DNA of 64,000 bases, from contig NZ_AP022583.1 in the NCBI RefSeq assembly GCF_010731635.1, positions 1,550,001 to 1,614,000 of the forward strand. The letters are read 5' to 3'. Of this stretch, positions 1 to 8,440 are shown piece by piece (position 1 is the stretch's first letter; every line of letters starts with the position of its first letter). This DNA comes from Mycobacterium noviomagense. GTDB taxonomy: Bacteria > Actinomycetota > Actinomycetes > Mycobacteriales > Mycobacteriaceae. Under the pieces are notes generated by a model. It had not been told where the DNA came from, ran no database searches, and saw only the letters and a list, made by a program, of their open reading frames with translations. The position numbers and the translations under genes are program-made.

Positions 1-936
1 GAGGATCTCGTCCTCGAAGAGGTTCCTGACCCGACGCCCGCTGCGGGCGAGCTGGTCGTCCGGGTCCGCGCCGCGGCCGTGAACTTCCCGGATGTGCTGC
101 TGATCGACGGCAAATACCAAATCCAGATTCCCGTGCCGTTCACTCCAGGCAGTGAACTGGCCGGTGAGGTGGCAGCGGTCGGCGACGGTGACGGCTTCGC
201 TCCGGGCGACCGGGTGAGTGGTACCGCGTTCGTGGGCGCGTTCGCCGAGCAGGCGCTGCTTCGCGCCGAGTCGGTGTCGGCGATACCGGAGGGCGTCGAC
301 TTTGCCGCGGCGGCTGCGTTCGGTGTCACCTATCGCACCGCTTACCACGCGCTGCGCTCGATTGGTCAAGTGGCCGAAGGTGATTGGGTGGTCGTGCTCG
401 GCGCCGCCGGCGGGGTGGGGTTGGCGGCCGTCGATTTGGCGGTCGCGATGAAGGCTCGGGTGCTGGCGGCGGCGTCCAGTCCGGAAAAACTCGAGGTGTG
501 CCGGCAGCGCGGCGCCGAGGCGATTGTCGACTACGAGCGCGACGATCTGCGAGCGCGGATCCGTGAGCTCACCGGTGGCGGTGCCCGGGTGGTGATCGAT
601 CCGGTCGGTGGACGGTATTCCGAGCCCGCGCTGCGGGGTCTGGGTCGTGGCGGGGTGTTCGTCACCCTGGGATATGCGGCGGGCGAGATTCCCGCTATCC
701 GGTTGAACCTTGTTCTGCTTAAAGGCATCACGATCAGCGGTATGGAGATCCGCACCTTCCATGAAGACCACCCGGCCGAAGCCGCCCGCGACATGGGCGA
801 GCTACATCAGATGTTCGCCGACGGCCGGATCCGGCCCTACATCGGCGCGCGCTTCTCTTTAGCCGAGACCGCCGCAGCGTTACGGTATGTGGCCGACCGC
901 AAGGCGATCGGCAAAGTGGTCATCGACGTCGATTGA
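1..936 (+). CDS. Zinc-independent quinone oxidoreductase (MDR family), 5' end cut by the window
   Basis: The reading frame is open from base 1, so the true start lies upstream; an internal GTG at 79 is not the start, because the preceding residues (EDLVLEEVPDPTPAAGELVV) are the normal N-terminal strand of this family. The protein has a GroES-like N-terminal domain, then a Rossmann domain with the NADPH-binding AAGGVG motif near residue 136 of the visible part. The zinc-binding cysteines of true alcohol dehydrogenases are absent, as expected for the quinone oxidoreductase branch. The product probably reduces quinones or enones with NADPH in the cytoplasm. It resembles mycobacterial FadB4-type proteins, but I cannot fix the ortholog. 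A strong hairpin follows the stop. Confidence 0.85.
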   Translation, partial: EDLVLEEVPDPTPAAGELVVRVRAAAVNFPDVLLIDGKYQIQIPVPFTPGSELAGEVAAVGDGDGFAPGDRVSGTAFVGAFAEQALLRAESVSAIPEGVDFAAAAAFGVTYRTAYHALRSIGQVAEGDWVVVLGAAGGVGLAAVDLAVAMKARVLAAASSPEKLEVCRQRGAEAIVDYERDDLRARIRELTGGGARVVIDPVGGRYSEPALRGLGRGGVFVTLGYAAGEIPAIRLNLVLLKGITISGMEIRTFHEDHPAEAARDMGELHQMFADGRIRPYIGARFSLAETAAALRYVADRKAIGKVVIDVD

Positions 937-975
937 GCACCTGGAGACGTGATTTCGTTGTGAGACTTCGGATAT

Positions 976-1010
976 GATGACGGCGGCGCCCCGCGGACGC
1001 CGCCGTCATC
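976..1010. terminator. Bidirectional hairpin terminator between convergent genes
   Basis: A perfect 13-bp stem (GATGACGGCGGCG pairing with CGCCGCCGTCATC) closes a 9-base loop between the plus-strand oxidoreductase and the minus-strand lipoprotein gene. There is no U-tract, which is usual for mycobacterial intrinsic terminators. Confidence 0.7.
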
Positions 1011-1023
1011 GTGACCGATTCTG

Positions 1024-1466
1024 CTACGGGCAGGTCACGTCCACCTCGAAGGGCTTGCTCACCATCCCCGCCATCGGATCGGACGGGTTCATGCCGGTCG
1101 CCGTCCCGCTGAACTTGTAGCCGCTGCCGTCCTTGGTGGCTGAAGCGCTGGCCCCGGGGCTGCCCTGCTGATACGCGAGCTGAACGCCGTTGACTTTGCC
1201 GAGCGAGATCTGGTGAATGGCAGGCGGATCCGCGTCGGTGGCTTGCACCGCGACATTATTGGGAGAACCGGGCTGACCGATCCCGATTTGCAGCTGGCCG
1301 CCAGCCTTCTGACAGGTGACCGGACCGTTGACGTTCTGGTCTTGGCCATCGACCACTACCTTGGCATGCCCAGAAGTGCTGACCTTCTGGCCGCCGCCGC
1401 TGGCACAACCAGCAACGGCTGCGACGATCATCGCCGCGCCCCCAGAACCCCGACCCAACGATTCAC
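1024..1466 (-). CDS. lpqH: LpqH-like (19-kDa antigen family) lipoprotein, with an apparent one-base frameshift in the signal peptide
   Basis: The mature part shows the LpqH pattern: a Gly/Ser/Thr linker, then VVVDGQDQNVNGPVTCQ, VNGVQLAY and a C-terminal EVDVTCP, with two cysteines able to form the family's disulfide. LpqH is an exported, acylated cell-envelope antigen. A ribosome binding site (AAAGGAG, 1473-1480) precedes a GTG at 1464-1466 that reads VNRWVGVLG. That frame hits a stop unless one G is added to the G5 run complementary to 1439-1443. With six Gs the product gains a perfect lipoprotein signal ending in lipobox VAGC. Without it, translation could begin only at an internal ATG with a very short signal. 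The neighbouring tcrYX genes support the identity. Confidence 0.8.
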
Positions 1467-1659
1467 CACTGTCTCCTTTTTGTCGTGGCCAGCCAATTGC
1501 GGCGGGCCGCCGCAAGCAGTATGGGGTTCAGATGACCAGCGGTGTTGGTAATAATCAAAATTAACGCAAGGCTCCGCCGATGAACTGCCTGCCAAAATCG
1601 ATATTCGCGGTACCACTTATTGTTTCGCGTGTCACGCGCCCTTCACATCGACCGATTTT

Positions 1660-3156
1660 CTAGCGGTGGTTATTGAAAGGCAGCCGAACGGTGAATTCGG
1701 TGTGGCCCGGCCTGCTCTGTACCGAGATCGTCCCATCGTGGGCTTTGACCACAGCCGAGACGATCGCGAGCCCCAAGCCGGTGCTGCCGCCCTTGCGGGA
1801 GCGTGATGTGTCGCCGCGGGCAAATCGCTCGAAGACTTCCGACTGCAACCGTTCCGGAATTCCGGGACCGTTGTCGATCACCTTGAGCACAGTGTGTTCC
1901 GGCTCGGTGGTGAGCCGCGTCGTTACCACGGTTCCCGGGCCGGTGTGGATGCGGGCGTTGGCAAGCAGATTGGTCACTACTTGGTGCAGCCGTGCCGCGT
2001 CGCCGAGGACCACCACCGGCTCGGGAGGCAGGTCGAGTTCCCACTGGTGATCCGGTCCGGCGACATGGGCGTCGCTCACCGCATCGACCGCCACCCGCGA
2101 CAGGTCTACTGGTTTACGTTCCAGGGGCCGACCGGAATCCAGCCGCGCAAGCAGCAACAGGTCCTCGACGAGGCGGGTCATCCGTTCGGTCTCTGATTCC
2201 ACGCGGCTCATCGCGTGGGCCACCGCGTCGGTGTCAGTGCGCATGCGTTGCGCCAACTCGGTGTAGCCGCGGATCGCGGTCAGCGGGGTGCGTAGCTCGT
2301 GGCTGGCGTCGGCGACGAATTGGCGCACACGGGTCTCGCTGGCCTGGCGGGTCGACAACGCGGTCGCGATGTGGTCGAGCATCCGGTTGACCGCCAACCC
2401 CAGCTGGCCAACTTCGGTGTAGGGGTTGGCGTCCGGTTCCGGAACGCGGACCGGCAGTGCCACCTCGCCGCGGTCCAACGGCAAGTCGACGACTTCCCCG
2501 GCCGTTTGCGCCACCCGTCGTAGCGGCGCCAACGCTCGCCGGATGATCACGATTCCCGCCGTCGTCGCGGCGGCTAATGCGATCACCGTGACGACACCGA
2601 AGATCATCAGCATCCGGATCAACGTGGAGTCGACAATGGACATCGGCAAGCCGGTGACGATGACGTCGTTACCGTGCCGCGCCGGAGCAGCCACCAACCG
2701 GTAATGGCCGAGCCCGTCCAGCTCGCTGGTCACCGGGCTGCGGTCCTTGGCGATCGCCGCCAACTGGTCCTTGGCGGTATCGCTCACGGCCGCCCGGGAT
2801 CCCGAGCTGGTCAGGTAACCGGCATTGACTGGCGAGCCGTTGCCGACGACAGCGGCGACCATGCCGACGGGCTGGCCGGGGGCATCCAGAAACCGCGGGC
2901 CTGGCCCCGGCATCGGTACCCGCGGATGCCGCCACGGCACCGGCGGTGGCGGCGGCTCGCCATAGGTCGTAGCCGAGCGGTGCGACGCACCCTGCAGTTG
3001 CTGGTCGAGTTGCCCGACGAGGTAGCGGTACAACGCCAGCTCGGTCACCGCGCCGATTCCGACACACACCAGGGCCAGCACGACGATCTGACCGACCAAC
3101 AGCCGTAGGCGCAGCGACCAGATACGTCGGGTGCTAGCGGGCCGGCTTGAGGACAT
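1660..3156 (-). CDS. tcrY: Sensor histidine kinase of the TcrXY two-component system
   Basis: This 498-residue membrane kinase has a first transmembrane segment at about residues 18-42, a Pro-rich extracytoplasmic loop, and a second segment at about 180-205. A HAMP linker, a HisKA domain with phosphoacceptor His286 (in DASHELRTPL) and a HATPase domain with DNGPG and GLGLAI boxes follow. It should autophosphorylate and pass phosphate to the response regulator encoded immediately upstream. Its start lies inside the 3' end of tcrX (23-base overlap), so the two are translationally coupled. The H37Rv TcrY is of similar length and has the same neighbour. The sensed signal cannot be read from sequence. 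Confidence 0.9.
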   Translation of the reverse strand: MSSSRPASTRRIWSLRLRLLVGQIVVLALVCVGIGAVTELALYRYLVGQLDQQLQGASHRSATTYGEPPPPPVPWRHPRVPMPGPGPRFLDAPGQPVGMVAAVVGNGSPVNAGYLTSSGSRAAVSDTAKDQLAAIAKDRSPVTSELDGLGHYRLVAAPARHGNDVIVTGLPMSIVDSTLIRMLMIFGVVTVIALAAATTAGIVIIRRALAPLRRVAQTAGEVVDLPLDRGEVALPVRVPEPDANPYTEVGQLGLAVNRMLDHIATALSTRQASETRVRQFVADASHELRTPLTAIRGYTELAQRMRTDTDAVAHAMSRVESETERMTRLVEDLLLLARLDSGRPLERKPVDLSRVAVDAVSDAHVAGPDHQWELDLPPEPVVVLGDAARLHQVVTNLLANARIHTGPGTVVTTRLTTEPEHTVLKVIDNGPGIPERLQSEVFERFARGDTSRSRKGGSTGLGLAIVSAVVKAHDGTISVQSRPGHTEFTVRLPFNNHR

Positions 3157-3874
3157 AGCCGGCGCCGCGCAGTGTGTGGATCATGGGCTCGCGCCCGTTG
3201 TCGATTTTTTTGCGCAGGTAGGAAATGTAGAGCTCGACGATGTTGGAGCGGCCGCCGAAGTCGTAACTCCATACCCGGTCCAGGATTTGTGCCTTGCTCA
3301 GCACCCGCTTGGCGTTACGCATCATGAACCGCAACAGCTCGAACTCGGTGGACGTCAGCGCAATCGGCTCGCCGCCGCGGGTGACTTCGTGGCTGTCCTC
3401 GTCGAGTACCAAGTCGCCCACCACGATCTGGGCACCGCTGTCCACCCTCGTGACCCCGGTACGGCGCAACAACGCACGTAGCCGCAGCACGACTTCTTCG
3501 ATGCTGAACGGTTTCGTGACATAGTCGTCGCCGCCGGCGGTCAGCCCGGCAATGCGGTCCTCCACCGCATCTTTCGCCGTCAACAGCAGTACCGGCAGCT
3601 GCGGATTCTGTTCGCGCAGTTTGCGCAGCACCTCCAGACCGCTCATGTCCGGCAGCATCACATCGAGGACTACGACGTCGGGCCGATGGCTGCGCGCGAC
3701 CGTGATCGCTGACGAGCCATCACCGGCGGTGGTGACGTCCCACCCCTCGTACCGAAGTGCCATCGACACCATCTCGGCAAGAACGGCTTCATCGTCGACC
3801 ACCAGGACACTGATCGGATTACCGTCTGCACGCCGCATCACGACGCGCTCAGCCGACGTGTTGGATTGCGTCAC
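3134..3874 (-). CDS. tcrX: OmpR/PhoB-type response regulator of the TcrXY system
   Basis: An N-terminal receiver domain has the acidic pocket VVDDE, phosphoacceptor Asp71 (VVVLDVMLPDMSG) and conserved Lys121 (VTKPF). A C-terminal winged-helix DNA-binding domain ends HTLRGAGYVLKPAR. TcrX is a transcriptional regulator paired with TcrY. The GTG at 3874 has a GGAGAG sequence about nine bases upstream and gives 246 residues. An internal ATG at 3838 would give 234 residues, the length I recall for the H37Rv protein, so the shorter start is possible. The gene overlaps tcrY by 23 bases and clearly leads that operon. Confidence 0.93.
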   Translation of the reverse strand: MTQSNTSAERVVMRRADGNPISVLVVDDEAVLAEMVSMALRYEGWDVTTAGDGSSAITVARSHRPDVVVLDVMLPDMSGLEVLRKLREQNPQLPVLLLTAKDAVEDRIAGLTAGGDDYVTKPFSIEEVVLRLRALLRRTGVTRVDSGAQIVVGDLVLDEDSHEVTRGGEPIALTSTEFELLRFMMRNAKRVLSKAQILDRVWSYDFGGRSNIVELYISYLRKKIDNGREPMIHTLRGAGYVLKPAR

Positions 3875-3973
3875 AGCTTTCCACTCTCCGGACAGGAATG
3901 AGCCGATGCTGTGCCAATCCTATGGGTTAGCTGTGAGAACAGCCCTGCGACGCGGCCGCGCGCCGCGGCGCTG

Positions 3974-4129
3974 CTAGTACCAGTAACGTCTGCCCGCCAC
4001 CGGCCGCCCGACGGCGCCCATGATCCAGAAGATGGCGCCGATGACCAGCAAGATGATGCCGATCGTCGTCAATATAGGGATGCCGAAGACAATTCCAAGG
4101 ATCAGCAGGATCACTCCGAGAACAATCAT
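3974..4129 (-). CDS. Tiny two-helix membrane protein (DUF6131-like), copy 1
   Basis: The 51-residue product (starts MIVLGVILLILGIVFGIPIL, ends GRPVAGRRYWY) has two closely spaced hydrophobic helices and a basic, aromatic C-terminal tail. That is the layout of the DUF6131 family of small actinobacterial membrane proteins of unknown function. The upstream remnant's stop overlaps this ATG (ATGA). It is about 60% identical by eye to copy 2 at 4302-4460, especially in the last 20 residues, so it is one arm of a local duplication. Confidence 0.75.
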   Translation of the reverse strand: MIVLGVILLILGIVFGIPILTTIGIILLVIGAIFWIMGAVGRPVAGRRYWY

Positions 4130-4266
4130 GACGACTCCATTTCAGTGAAGTGTTCGATGTCGACTGGCTGCATCGAACTGGACTCTGCCGAAGGACAAGT
4201 GACCTTCGCGTTCACACCGGTGTAGTTCCAGGGAAAAACCAGTGCCGTTACGGCGACGCATCCGAG
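4126..4266 (-). pseudogene. C-terminal remnant of the duplicated 83-aa membrane-protein gene
   Basis: Read on the minus strand this stretch gives CVAVTALVFPWNYTGVNAKV and continues to ...EMESS followed by a stop. It aligns residue for residue with NVALTVLAGPLNYAGVNPKV...GMESS of the intact gene at 4457-4708. The N-terminal transmembrane segment is missing and an in-frame stop (4267-4269) lies just upstream, so it cannot be expressed as a full protein. Its stop still overlaps the start of the small gene behind it, just as in the intact copy. Confidence 0.75.
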
Positions 4267-4301
4267 TCATGTGAGGCATCTGGGCCGCCATTTCTGTCGG
4301 G

Positions 4302-4460
4302 TCAATACCAGTAGCGTCTGCCGGCCACCGGACGTCCCACCGCCCCTAGCACCCAGAACACCGCTCCGATCACCAGCAAGACGATGCCCAGCACGAACAA
4401 CCAGTGAACAGTTTTGAAAACCACTCCGAGAATGATCAAAATGATCCCGAGGGCAATCAC
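4302..4460 (-). CDS. Tiny two-helix membrane protein (DUF6131-like), copy 2
   Basis: The 52-residue product starts at GTG (4460), reads VIALGIILIILGVVF and ends GAVGRPVAGRRYWY, the same tail as copy 1. Two hydrophobic helices span most of the chain. The GTG overlaps the stop of the 83-aa gene upstream (GTGA), so the two are translationally coupled. The function is unknown; coupling to a single-pass neighbour suggests they act together in the membrane. Confidence 0.75.
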   Translation of the reverse strand: MIALGIILIILGVVFKTVHWLFVLGIVLLVIGAVFWVLGAVGRPVAGRRYWY

Positions 4461-4708
4461 GACGACTCCATTCCCATCACGTGTGAGATGTCGATTCCGC
4501 GCATCGAACTCGGCTGCGGCAAATTACAGTTGACCTTCGGATTCACGCCGGCGTAGTTCAACGGTCCAGCAAGCACGGTGAGCGCCACGTTTCCCGCGGT
4601 AGCGCAGCTTGTGTCACCGCCCTTGAAGTAATCGCGTTGCCACGCTGCGAGCACCCCGATCAACAGCCACACCAGCACAACCGCGCCGACAATTCCGCCG
4701 TACCGCAT
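4457..4708 (-). CDS. Small single-pass membrane protein of unknown function, exported C-terminal part
   Basis: The 83-residue product has one transmembrane helix (about residues 5-22, [20 protein letters not shown]) and then a hydrophilic part with two cysteines (DTSCATAG and KVNCNLPQ) that could form a disulfide outside the membrane. I do not recognise a family. It is translationally coupled to the DUF6131-like gene downstream, and its 3' part was duplicated together with that gene. Confidence 0.65.
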   Translation of the reverse strand: MRYGGIVGAVVLVWLLIGVLAAWQRDYFKGGDTSCATAGNVALTVLAGPLNYAGVNPKVNCNLPQPSSMRGIDISHVMGMESS

Positions 4709-4912
4709 GATGACCTCCGCAGTCTTCAGCCGAATCTGTCAAACCAGCGTACCCGCGCAGCAAACGTCCAAACATTACAATCTGAGCTCAGAAAGCTCGC
4801 TGTCAGCAAGGTCCCACGGTTATGCGGCGACGTGCCAGGCGCTTGTAACGAGCTCACGACACCACCCGCGCTGCTGACTTCGGCACACGAGTAGCAACAC
4901 CGAATACGGCAT

Positions 4913-4930
4913 CAGCATTGAAAAATGCTG
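4913..4930 (-). terminator. Possible terminator hairpin downstream of the methyltransferase gene
   Basis: A 7-bp perfect stem (CAGCATT / AATGCTG) with a GAAA tetraloop lies about 50 bases past the minus-strand methyltransferase stop. The rest of 4709-4977 is somewhat AT-richer and holds no other clear signal; it must also contain the promoter of the small membrane genes. Confidence 0.4.
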
Positions 4931-4977
4931 CGCCAGTTAACGAATCTATCGGCGGTACTCGGTGACCGCTCAGCCAG

Positions 4978-5901
4978 TTAGTCGGCCAGCCGCCGGGCGG
5001 AAACGAAAACCGTTGGCGGCAAGAATTCCTCGTCAGGAATAGCGCGACCATAGCGGGCCAGCATCTCCGTCATGGTCACTGAAGACGCATCCCAGCCGTG
5101 ACGGCTCAGCCAGTCGGCGACATCGGTACGTTCCTCGGCGTACCACAGCTCATCGACGTCCGGTATCTCGGTGTCCGCCAGCCGCGCGGCCTCCGCCCGC
5201 ATGCGTTGGGTTCGCTGCCGCTGGCGTGCCAGGCGCTCAGGGTTGAGGAAGTCGCCACCGGGCGCGTTGGCTGCCAGCCAACTGCCAGCGGGACTTAGCG
5301 AGTGCACGCGCTCGATCAACAAATCCTGGGCCGACGCCGGCAGGTAACGCAGCAGACCCTCGGCCAACCACGCGCTCGGCTGCGATTCGTCAAATCCAGC
5401 CTGACGCAGACGCGTTGGCCAATCCTGGCGCAGATCGACGGGCACGCTCACATGCCGAGCGGCCGGCGAAGCGCCGTGCCGCTGCAGCGTCGTCGACTTG
5501 AATTCCAGCACTTTCGGCTGATCCAACTCATACACGGTCACCCCGTCCGGCCAACGCAGTCGCCATGCGCGCGCATCGAGCCCGGCTGCGAGAATCACCA
5601 TCTGCCGAACTCCGGCCTGCGCGGCATTGAGAAAGAACTCGTCGAAAAACGCTGTGCGCACAGCCATGAAGTCGGTCATCGCCTGGACCCAGGCCCGCAC
5701 ATCCGGTTCCGCGTCGGCCGGAAGCGTCGAGTACAGGCTCCAAATGCCTTGCCCGGCGGCGTCGACAAACAGGCGCGCGAATGGATCTTCGATCAGCGGG
5801 TGGTCGCTCTCGCTCTCTGCTGCCCGCGCCGCGGCGACGCCCAAGGCCGTCGCTCCCACGCTTTCGGTGATGTCCCACGAGTCGTTGTCGGTTCGCGGCA
5901 T
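4978..5901 (-). CDS. SAM-dependent methyltransferase, mycobacterial Rv3767c-like (leucine carboxyl methyltransferase fold)
   Basis: The 307-residue product begins with the subfamily's N-terminal signature ([20 protein letters not shown], then [13 protein letters not shown]). It then shows the SAM-binding loop ([14 protein letters not shown]), the acidic strand [13 protein letters not shown] and the [10 protein letters not shown] motif. This large mycobacterial family has about ten members per genome, mostly without known substrates. The position beside tcrX agrees with Rv3767c. It is monocistronic on the minus strand. Confidence 0.88.
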   Translation of the reverse strand: MPRTDNDSWDITESVGATALGVAAARAAESESDHPLIEDPFARLFVDAAGQGIWSLYSTLPADAEPDVRAWVQAMTDFMAVRTAFFDEFFLNAAQAGVRQMVILAAGLDARAWRLRWPDGVTVYELDQPKVLEFKSTTLQRHGASPAARHVSVPVDLRQDWPTRLRQAGFDESQPSAWLAEGLLRYLPASAQDLLIERVHSLSPAGSWLAANAPGGDFLNPERLARQRQRTQRMRAEAARLADTEIPDVDELWYAEERTDVADWLSRHGWDASSVTMTEMLARYGRAIPDEEFLPPTVFVSARRLAD

Positions 5902-5984
5902 CGCGATGCCCTCCTATCTGCCAACAGCTCCGGACTTTACCCTTGCGTCCTGAACTCCGGCTGAACCGTCGCTGCGGGAATGGT

Positions 5985-6398
5985 CTATGTCTGATGTGCT
6001 GCGAGCCATTCGGCCGCGCGCCGTTTCGACGCCCGTGACAGCCACGCGTCCTGGATGAGTTCGGCCAGTTCGGTTCGGCTGATTTCGGCTAACCGGCTGG
6101 CCCGCACGAGGACCGACGGGTGACCGTCGAATCGATCGGTGGTGAAGAACGGTGCATCGGGATCCTGCACCAGTGCCAGTTTGTCGCTCTCGGATTCCAC
6201 CCACAGCATGATCACGTCGGAATAGCGCTCGCCGGTGTCGGGATCGGCCGCGTCGGGTTGCGGGGTGCGGAAGAACACGAACGACTTGCCGCCAACCTGG
6301 TAGATCGTGTTGCCGTTTGGCCCTTCGATTCGCCGGGTATGCGGCATCGCCGCAGCGATCTCGTGAACGTCGCTGACTCGTGCCGGGCGCCGCGCCAT
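5985..6398 (-). CDS. MmcQ/YjbR-like small protein
   Basis: The 137-residue product has the YjbR fold pattern: an N-terminal helix, IYQVGGKSFVFFR, a central DVIMLWVESESDKLALVQD, FFTTDRFDGHPSVLVRAS and a C-terminal helix ending in a basic AAEWLAAHQT. Members are described as DNA-binding-like (CyaY-like fold) proteins of unknown function. It ends a two-gene run: the SnoaL-like gene upstream stops only four bases before this ATG. Confidence 0.75.
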   Translation of the reverse strand: MARRPARVSDVHEIAAAMPHTRRIEGPNGNTIYQVGGKSFVFFRTPQPDAADPDTGERYSDVIMLWVESESDKLALVQDPDAPFFTTDRFDGHPSVLVRASRLAEISRTELAELIQDAWLSRASKRRAAEWLAAHQT

Positions 6399-6402
6399 GG
6401 GC

Positions 6403-6789
6403 TCAGGACTGCTGGAGGAGCTCAGCCATCGCTGGGATGACGGTTTGCAGCGCCTTGAGCGGTCGCAGCATCACCTTGAACGACACGATCTGCTGCTCGT
6501 CGTTCCAGTGGATCATGTCGATGCCGTTGACGTAGATGCCGTCGATGGTGGCCTCGAAATCGAGAATCGCCGACTGCTCGTTGTACCACTGCTCAACGTA
6601 GTGAAAGTCACTGCCGCCGAACAGCTTTGCGGCCGCTTTGAGGTAGTTCGCCGTTTTGTCGCGGCCTTCTTGCGGCGTGAACACCGCCGGTGAGAAAAAC
6701 ACTGCGTTGTCGGCGAGCAGCGTGTCGAGTTCGTCGGTGCGGCTGTTCTCGATCATGTCGATCCAACGTTGGATCACAGGTGGTGTCAT
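6403..6789 (-). CDS. SnoaL/NTF2-like protein
   Basis: The 128-residue alpha+beta protein starts with the long helix typical of the NTF2-like fold (VIQRWIDMIENSRTDELDTLLADNAVFFSP). Strands FHYVEQWYNEQSAILDFEA and INGIDMIHWNDEQQIVSFKVMLRP then follow. Such domains are small hydrolases, isomerases or ligand-binding proteins. No catalytic set can be assigned here. It is divergent from the APH-like gene at 6867; the 77-base gap should hold both promoters. Confidence 0.7.
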   Translation of the reverse strand: MTPPVIQRWIDMIENSRTDELDTLLADNAVFFSPAVFTPQEGRDKTANYLKAAAKLFGGSDFHYVEQWYNEQSAILDFEATIDGIYVNGIDMIHWNDEQQIVSFKVMLRPLKALQTVIPAMAELLQQS

Positions 6790-6866
6790 ACCGCGATCCT
6801 TGCAGACTGCGCGAGCGGGGTACCTGGCTGGACTTGCCGCGTTCGCGCTGGCGTAGCTTCTGCGGC

Positions 6867-7892
6867 GTGGACCTTGGTGCGGTAGCGGAATGGATGTCGA
6901 AGCAGGGCCTAGGCGAGGGCCCGCTGCAGGACGTCACCGAGCTCAGCGGCGGAACGCAGAACATCATGCTGCGGTTTCGCCAATCGGGGCGGGAGTTCGT
7001 GCTGCGGCGCGGCCCCCAGCACCTGCGCCCACGCAGCAACACGGTGATCCTGCGTGAGACCCGGGTGCTGGCCGCGCTCGCCGACACCGACGTACCGCAT
7101 CCACACCTGATCGCCACCTGCGACGACACCTCAGTTCTTGGTGACGCGGTGTTCTACCTGATGGAGCCGGTCGACGGGTTCAACGCCGGCCAAGAGCTGC
7201 CGCAGCTGCACGCCAGTGATGCGAGTGTGCGCTACCAGATGGGCCTGTCGATGGCCGACGCGCTGGCCAAGCTCGGCACCGTCGACCATGTTGCGGTCGG
7301 GCTGGCCGACTTCGGCAAGCCGGAGGGCTTCCTCGAACGTCAAGTGCCGCGCTGGCTTTCGGAACTGGAGACGTATCGCGAATTCGAGAACTATCCCGGA
7401 CCGGAGCTTCCCGGCGTCGACCACGTCGCCAAATGGCTCGAAAAGCACCGGCCGTCGTCGTGGTCCCCGGGCATTTTGCACGGTGATTACCACGCTGCCA
7501 ACGTGATGTTCTCGCGCACCGGGCCTGAGGTGGTCGCCATCGTCGACTGGGAAATGTCCACGATCGGCGACCCGCTGCTGGATCTGGGGTGGCTGCTGGC
7601 CACTTGGCGCCAGTCCGACGGGTCGAGCGTATTCAGCCATACGCTCACCGAGAAGGGCGGGCTCGCCAGCACCGACGACCTGCTGGAGCGCTACGCCGCC
7701 AACACCACCCGCGACCTGTCGCACATCGCCTGGTACACCGTGTTGGCCTGCTTCAAGCTCGGCATCGTCATCGAGGGCACACTGGCTCGCGCATACGCGG
7801 GCAAAGCCCCGAAAGAGGTCGGTGACCAACTGCACGCAGCTGCGGTGTGGTTGTTCGAACGCGCGCTGATCTTGATGGACGGACAGGGCTGA
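6867..7892 (+). CDS. APH-family phosphotransferase-like protein (Rv3761c/'FadE36' type)
   Basis: I start at GTG 6867 (VDLGAVAEWM), giving 341 residues; a longer open frame upstream overlaps the divergent gene and is not family-like. The protein has the kinase-like APH fold: NIMLRFRQSGREFVLRRGP (Gly loop and Lys region), a catalytic loop ILHGDYHAANVM, and IVDWEMSTIGDPLLDLGWLL with the metal-binding Asp. In H37Rv this family member is named FadE36, a misleading acyl-CoA dehydrogenase label; related proteins are fused to acyl-CoA dehydrogenases in other organisms. A role in fatty-acid or acyl-CoA metabolism is inferred only. It is followed after 11 bases by an epoxide-hydrolase-like gene, a likely two-gene operon. 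Confidence 0.85.
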   Translation: MDLGAVAEWMSKQGLGEGPLQDVTELSGGTQNIMLRFRQSGREFVLRRGPQHLRPRSNTVILRETRVLAALADTDVPHPHLIATCDDTSVLGDAVFYLMEPVDGFNAGQELPQLHASDASVRYQMGLSMADALAKLGTVDHVAVGLADFGKPEGFLERQVPRWLSELETYREFENYPGPELPGVDHVAKWLEKHRPSSWSPGILHGDYHAANVMFSRTGPEVVAIVDWEMSTIGDPLLDLGWLLATWRQSDGSSVFSHTLTEKGGLASTDDLLERYAANTTRDLSHIAWYTVLACFKLGIVIEGTLARAYAGKAPKEVGDQLHAAAVWLFERALILMDGQG

Positions 7893-7903
7893 TTTCAGCA
7901 GTC

Positions 7904-8296
7904 ATGACACCGAAGCAGACGATCCAGGAGTTCATTGCGGCGTTCGTCGCGGCGTGGCCGGAAAGGGATGCCGCTCGGGTTGCGTCTTTCTTCAGCGACG
8001 ACGCCGTCTATCACAACATCCCGATGGAGCCGGTTCAGGGCCTGCAGGCTATCGAAGCCGCCGTGGCGAGCTTCATGACCATGGGTGGGCAGGCGCGGGT
8101 GGACGTTGGTCACATCGTCGCCGATGGTGCGATCGTGATGGTCGAGCGGGTCGATTACTTCGTCGCTGACCAGCGAACGATCGTCTTGCCGGTCGTCGGC
8201 GTTTTCGAGGTGCACAACGGAAAGATCCCGGCATGGCGTGACTACTTCGATTCGGCTGGGCTGGCCGCTGTGCGTGAGGATCGCAAGGACAACTGA
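7904..8296 (+). CDS. Limonene-1,2-epoxide hydrolase-like protein
   Basis: The 130-residue product starts at ATG 7904, directly behind the APH-like gene. It has the full catalytic set of the limonene epoxide hydrolase family in matching order: Tyr36 and Asn38 (VYHNIP), Arg82 and Asp84 (ERVDYF), and Asp113 (WRDYFD). These residues hold and activate the water that opens the epoxide, so an active epoxide hydrolase is likely. The natural substrate is unknown. The gene ends just before tRNA-Arg on the other strand. Confidence 0.8.
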   Translation: MTPKQTIQEFIAAFVAAWPERDAARVASFFSDDAVYHNIPMEPVQGLQAIEAAVASFMTMGGQARVDVGHIVADGAIVMVERVDYFVADQRTIVLPVVGVFEVHNGKIPAWRDYFDSAGLAAVREDRKDN

Positions 8297-8326
8297 TCGA
8301 ACCTGGTGCCCCGGTCTAGGACTGAG

Positions 8327-8399
8327 CGCGCCCGAAGGGATTCGAACCCCCAACCTTCTGATCCGTAGTCAGATGCTCTATCCGTTGAGCTACGGGCGC
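8327..8399 (-). tRNA. tRNA-Arg (anticodon ACG)
   Basis: A 73-base cloverleaf on the minus strand has acceptor stem GCGCCCG/CGGGCGC, anticodon stem TCTGA/TCAGA with loop CTACGGA, and T-arm GGTTCGAATCC. CCA is not encoded. Confidence 0.95.
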
Positions 8400-8440
8400 C
8401 TGTGTTCAGTTATCTCGGTGGCTGAATGGTCAGCCCGCGG

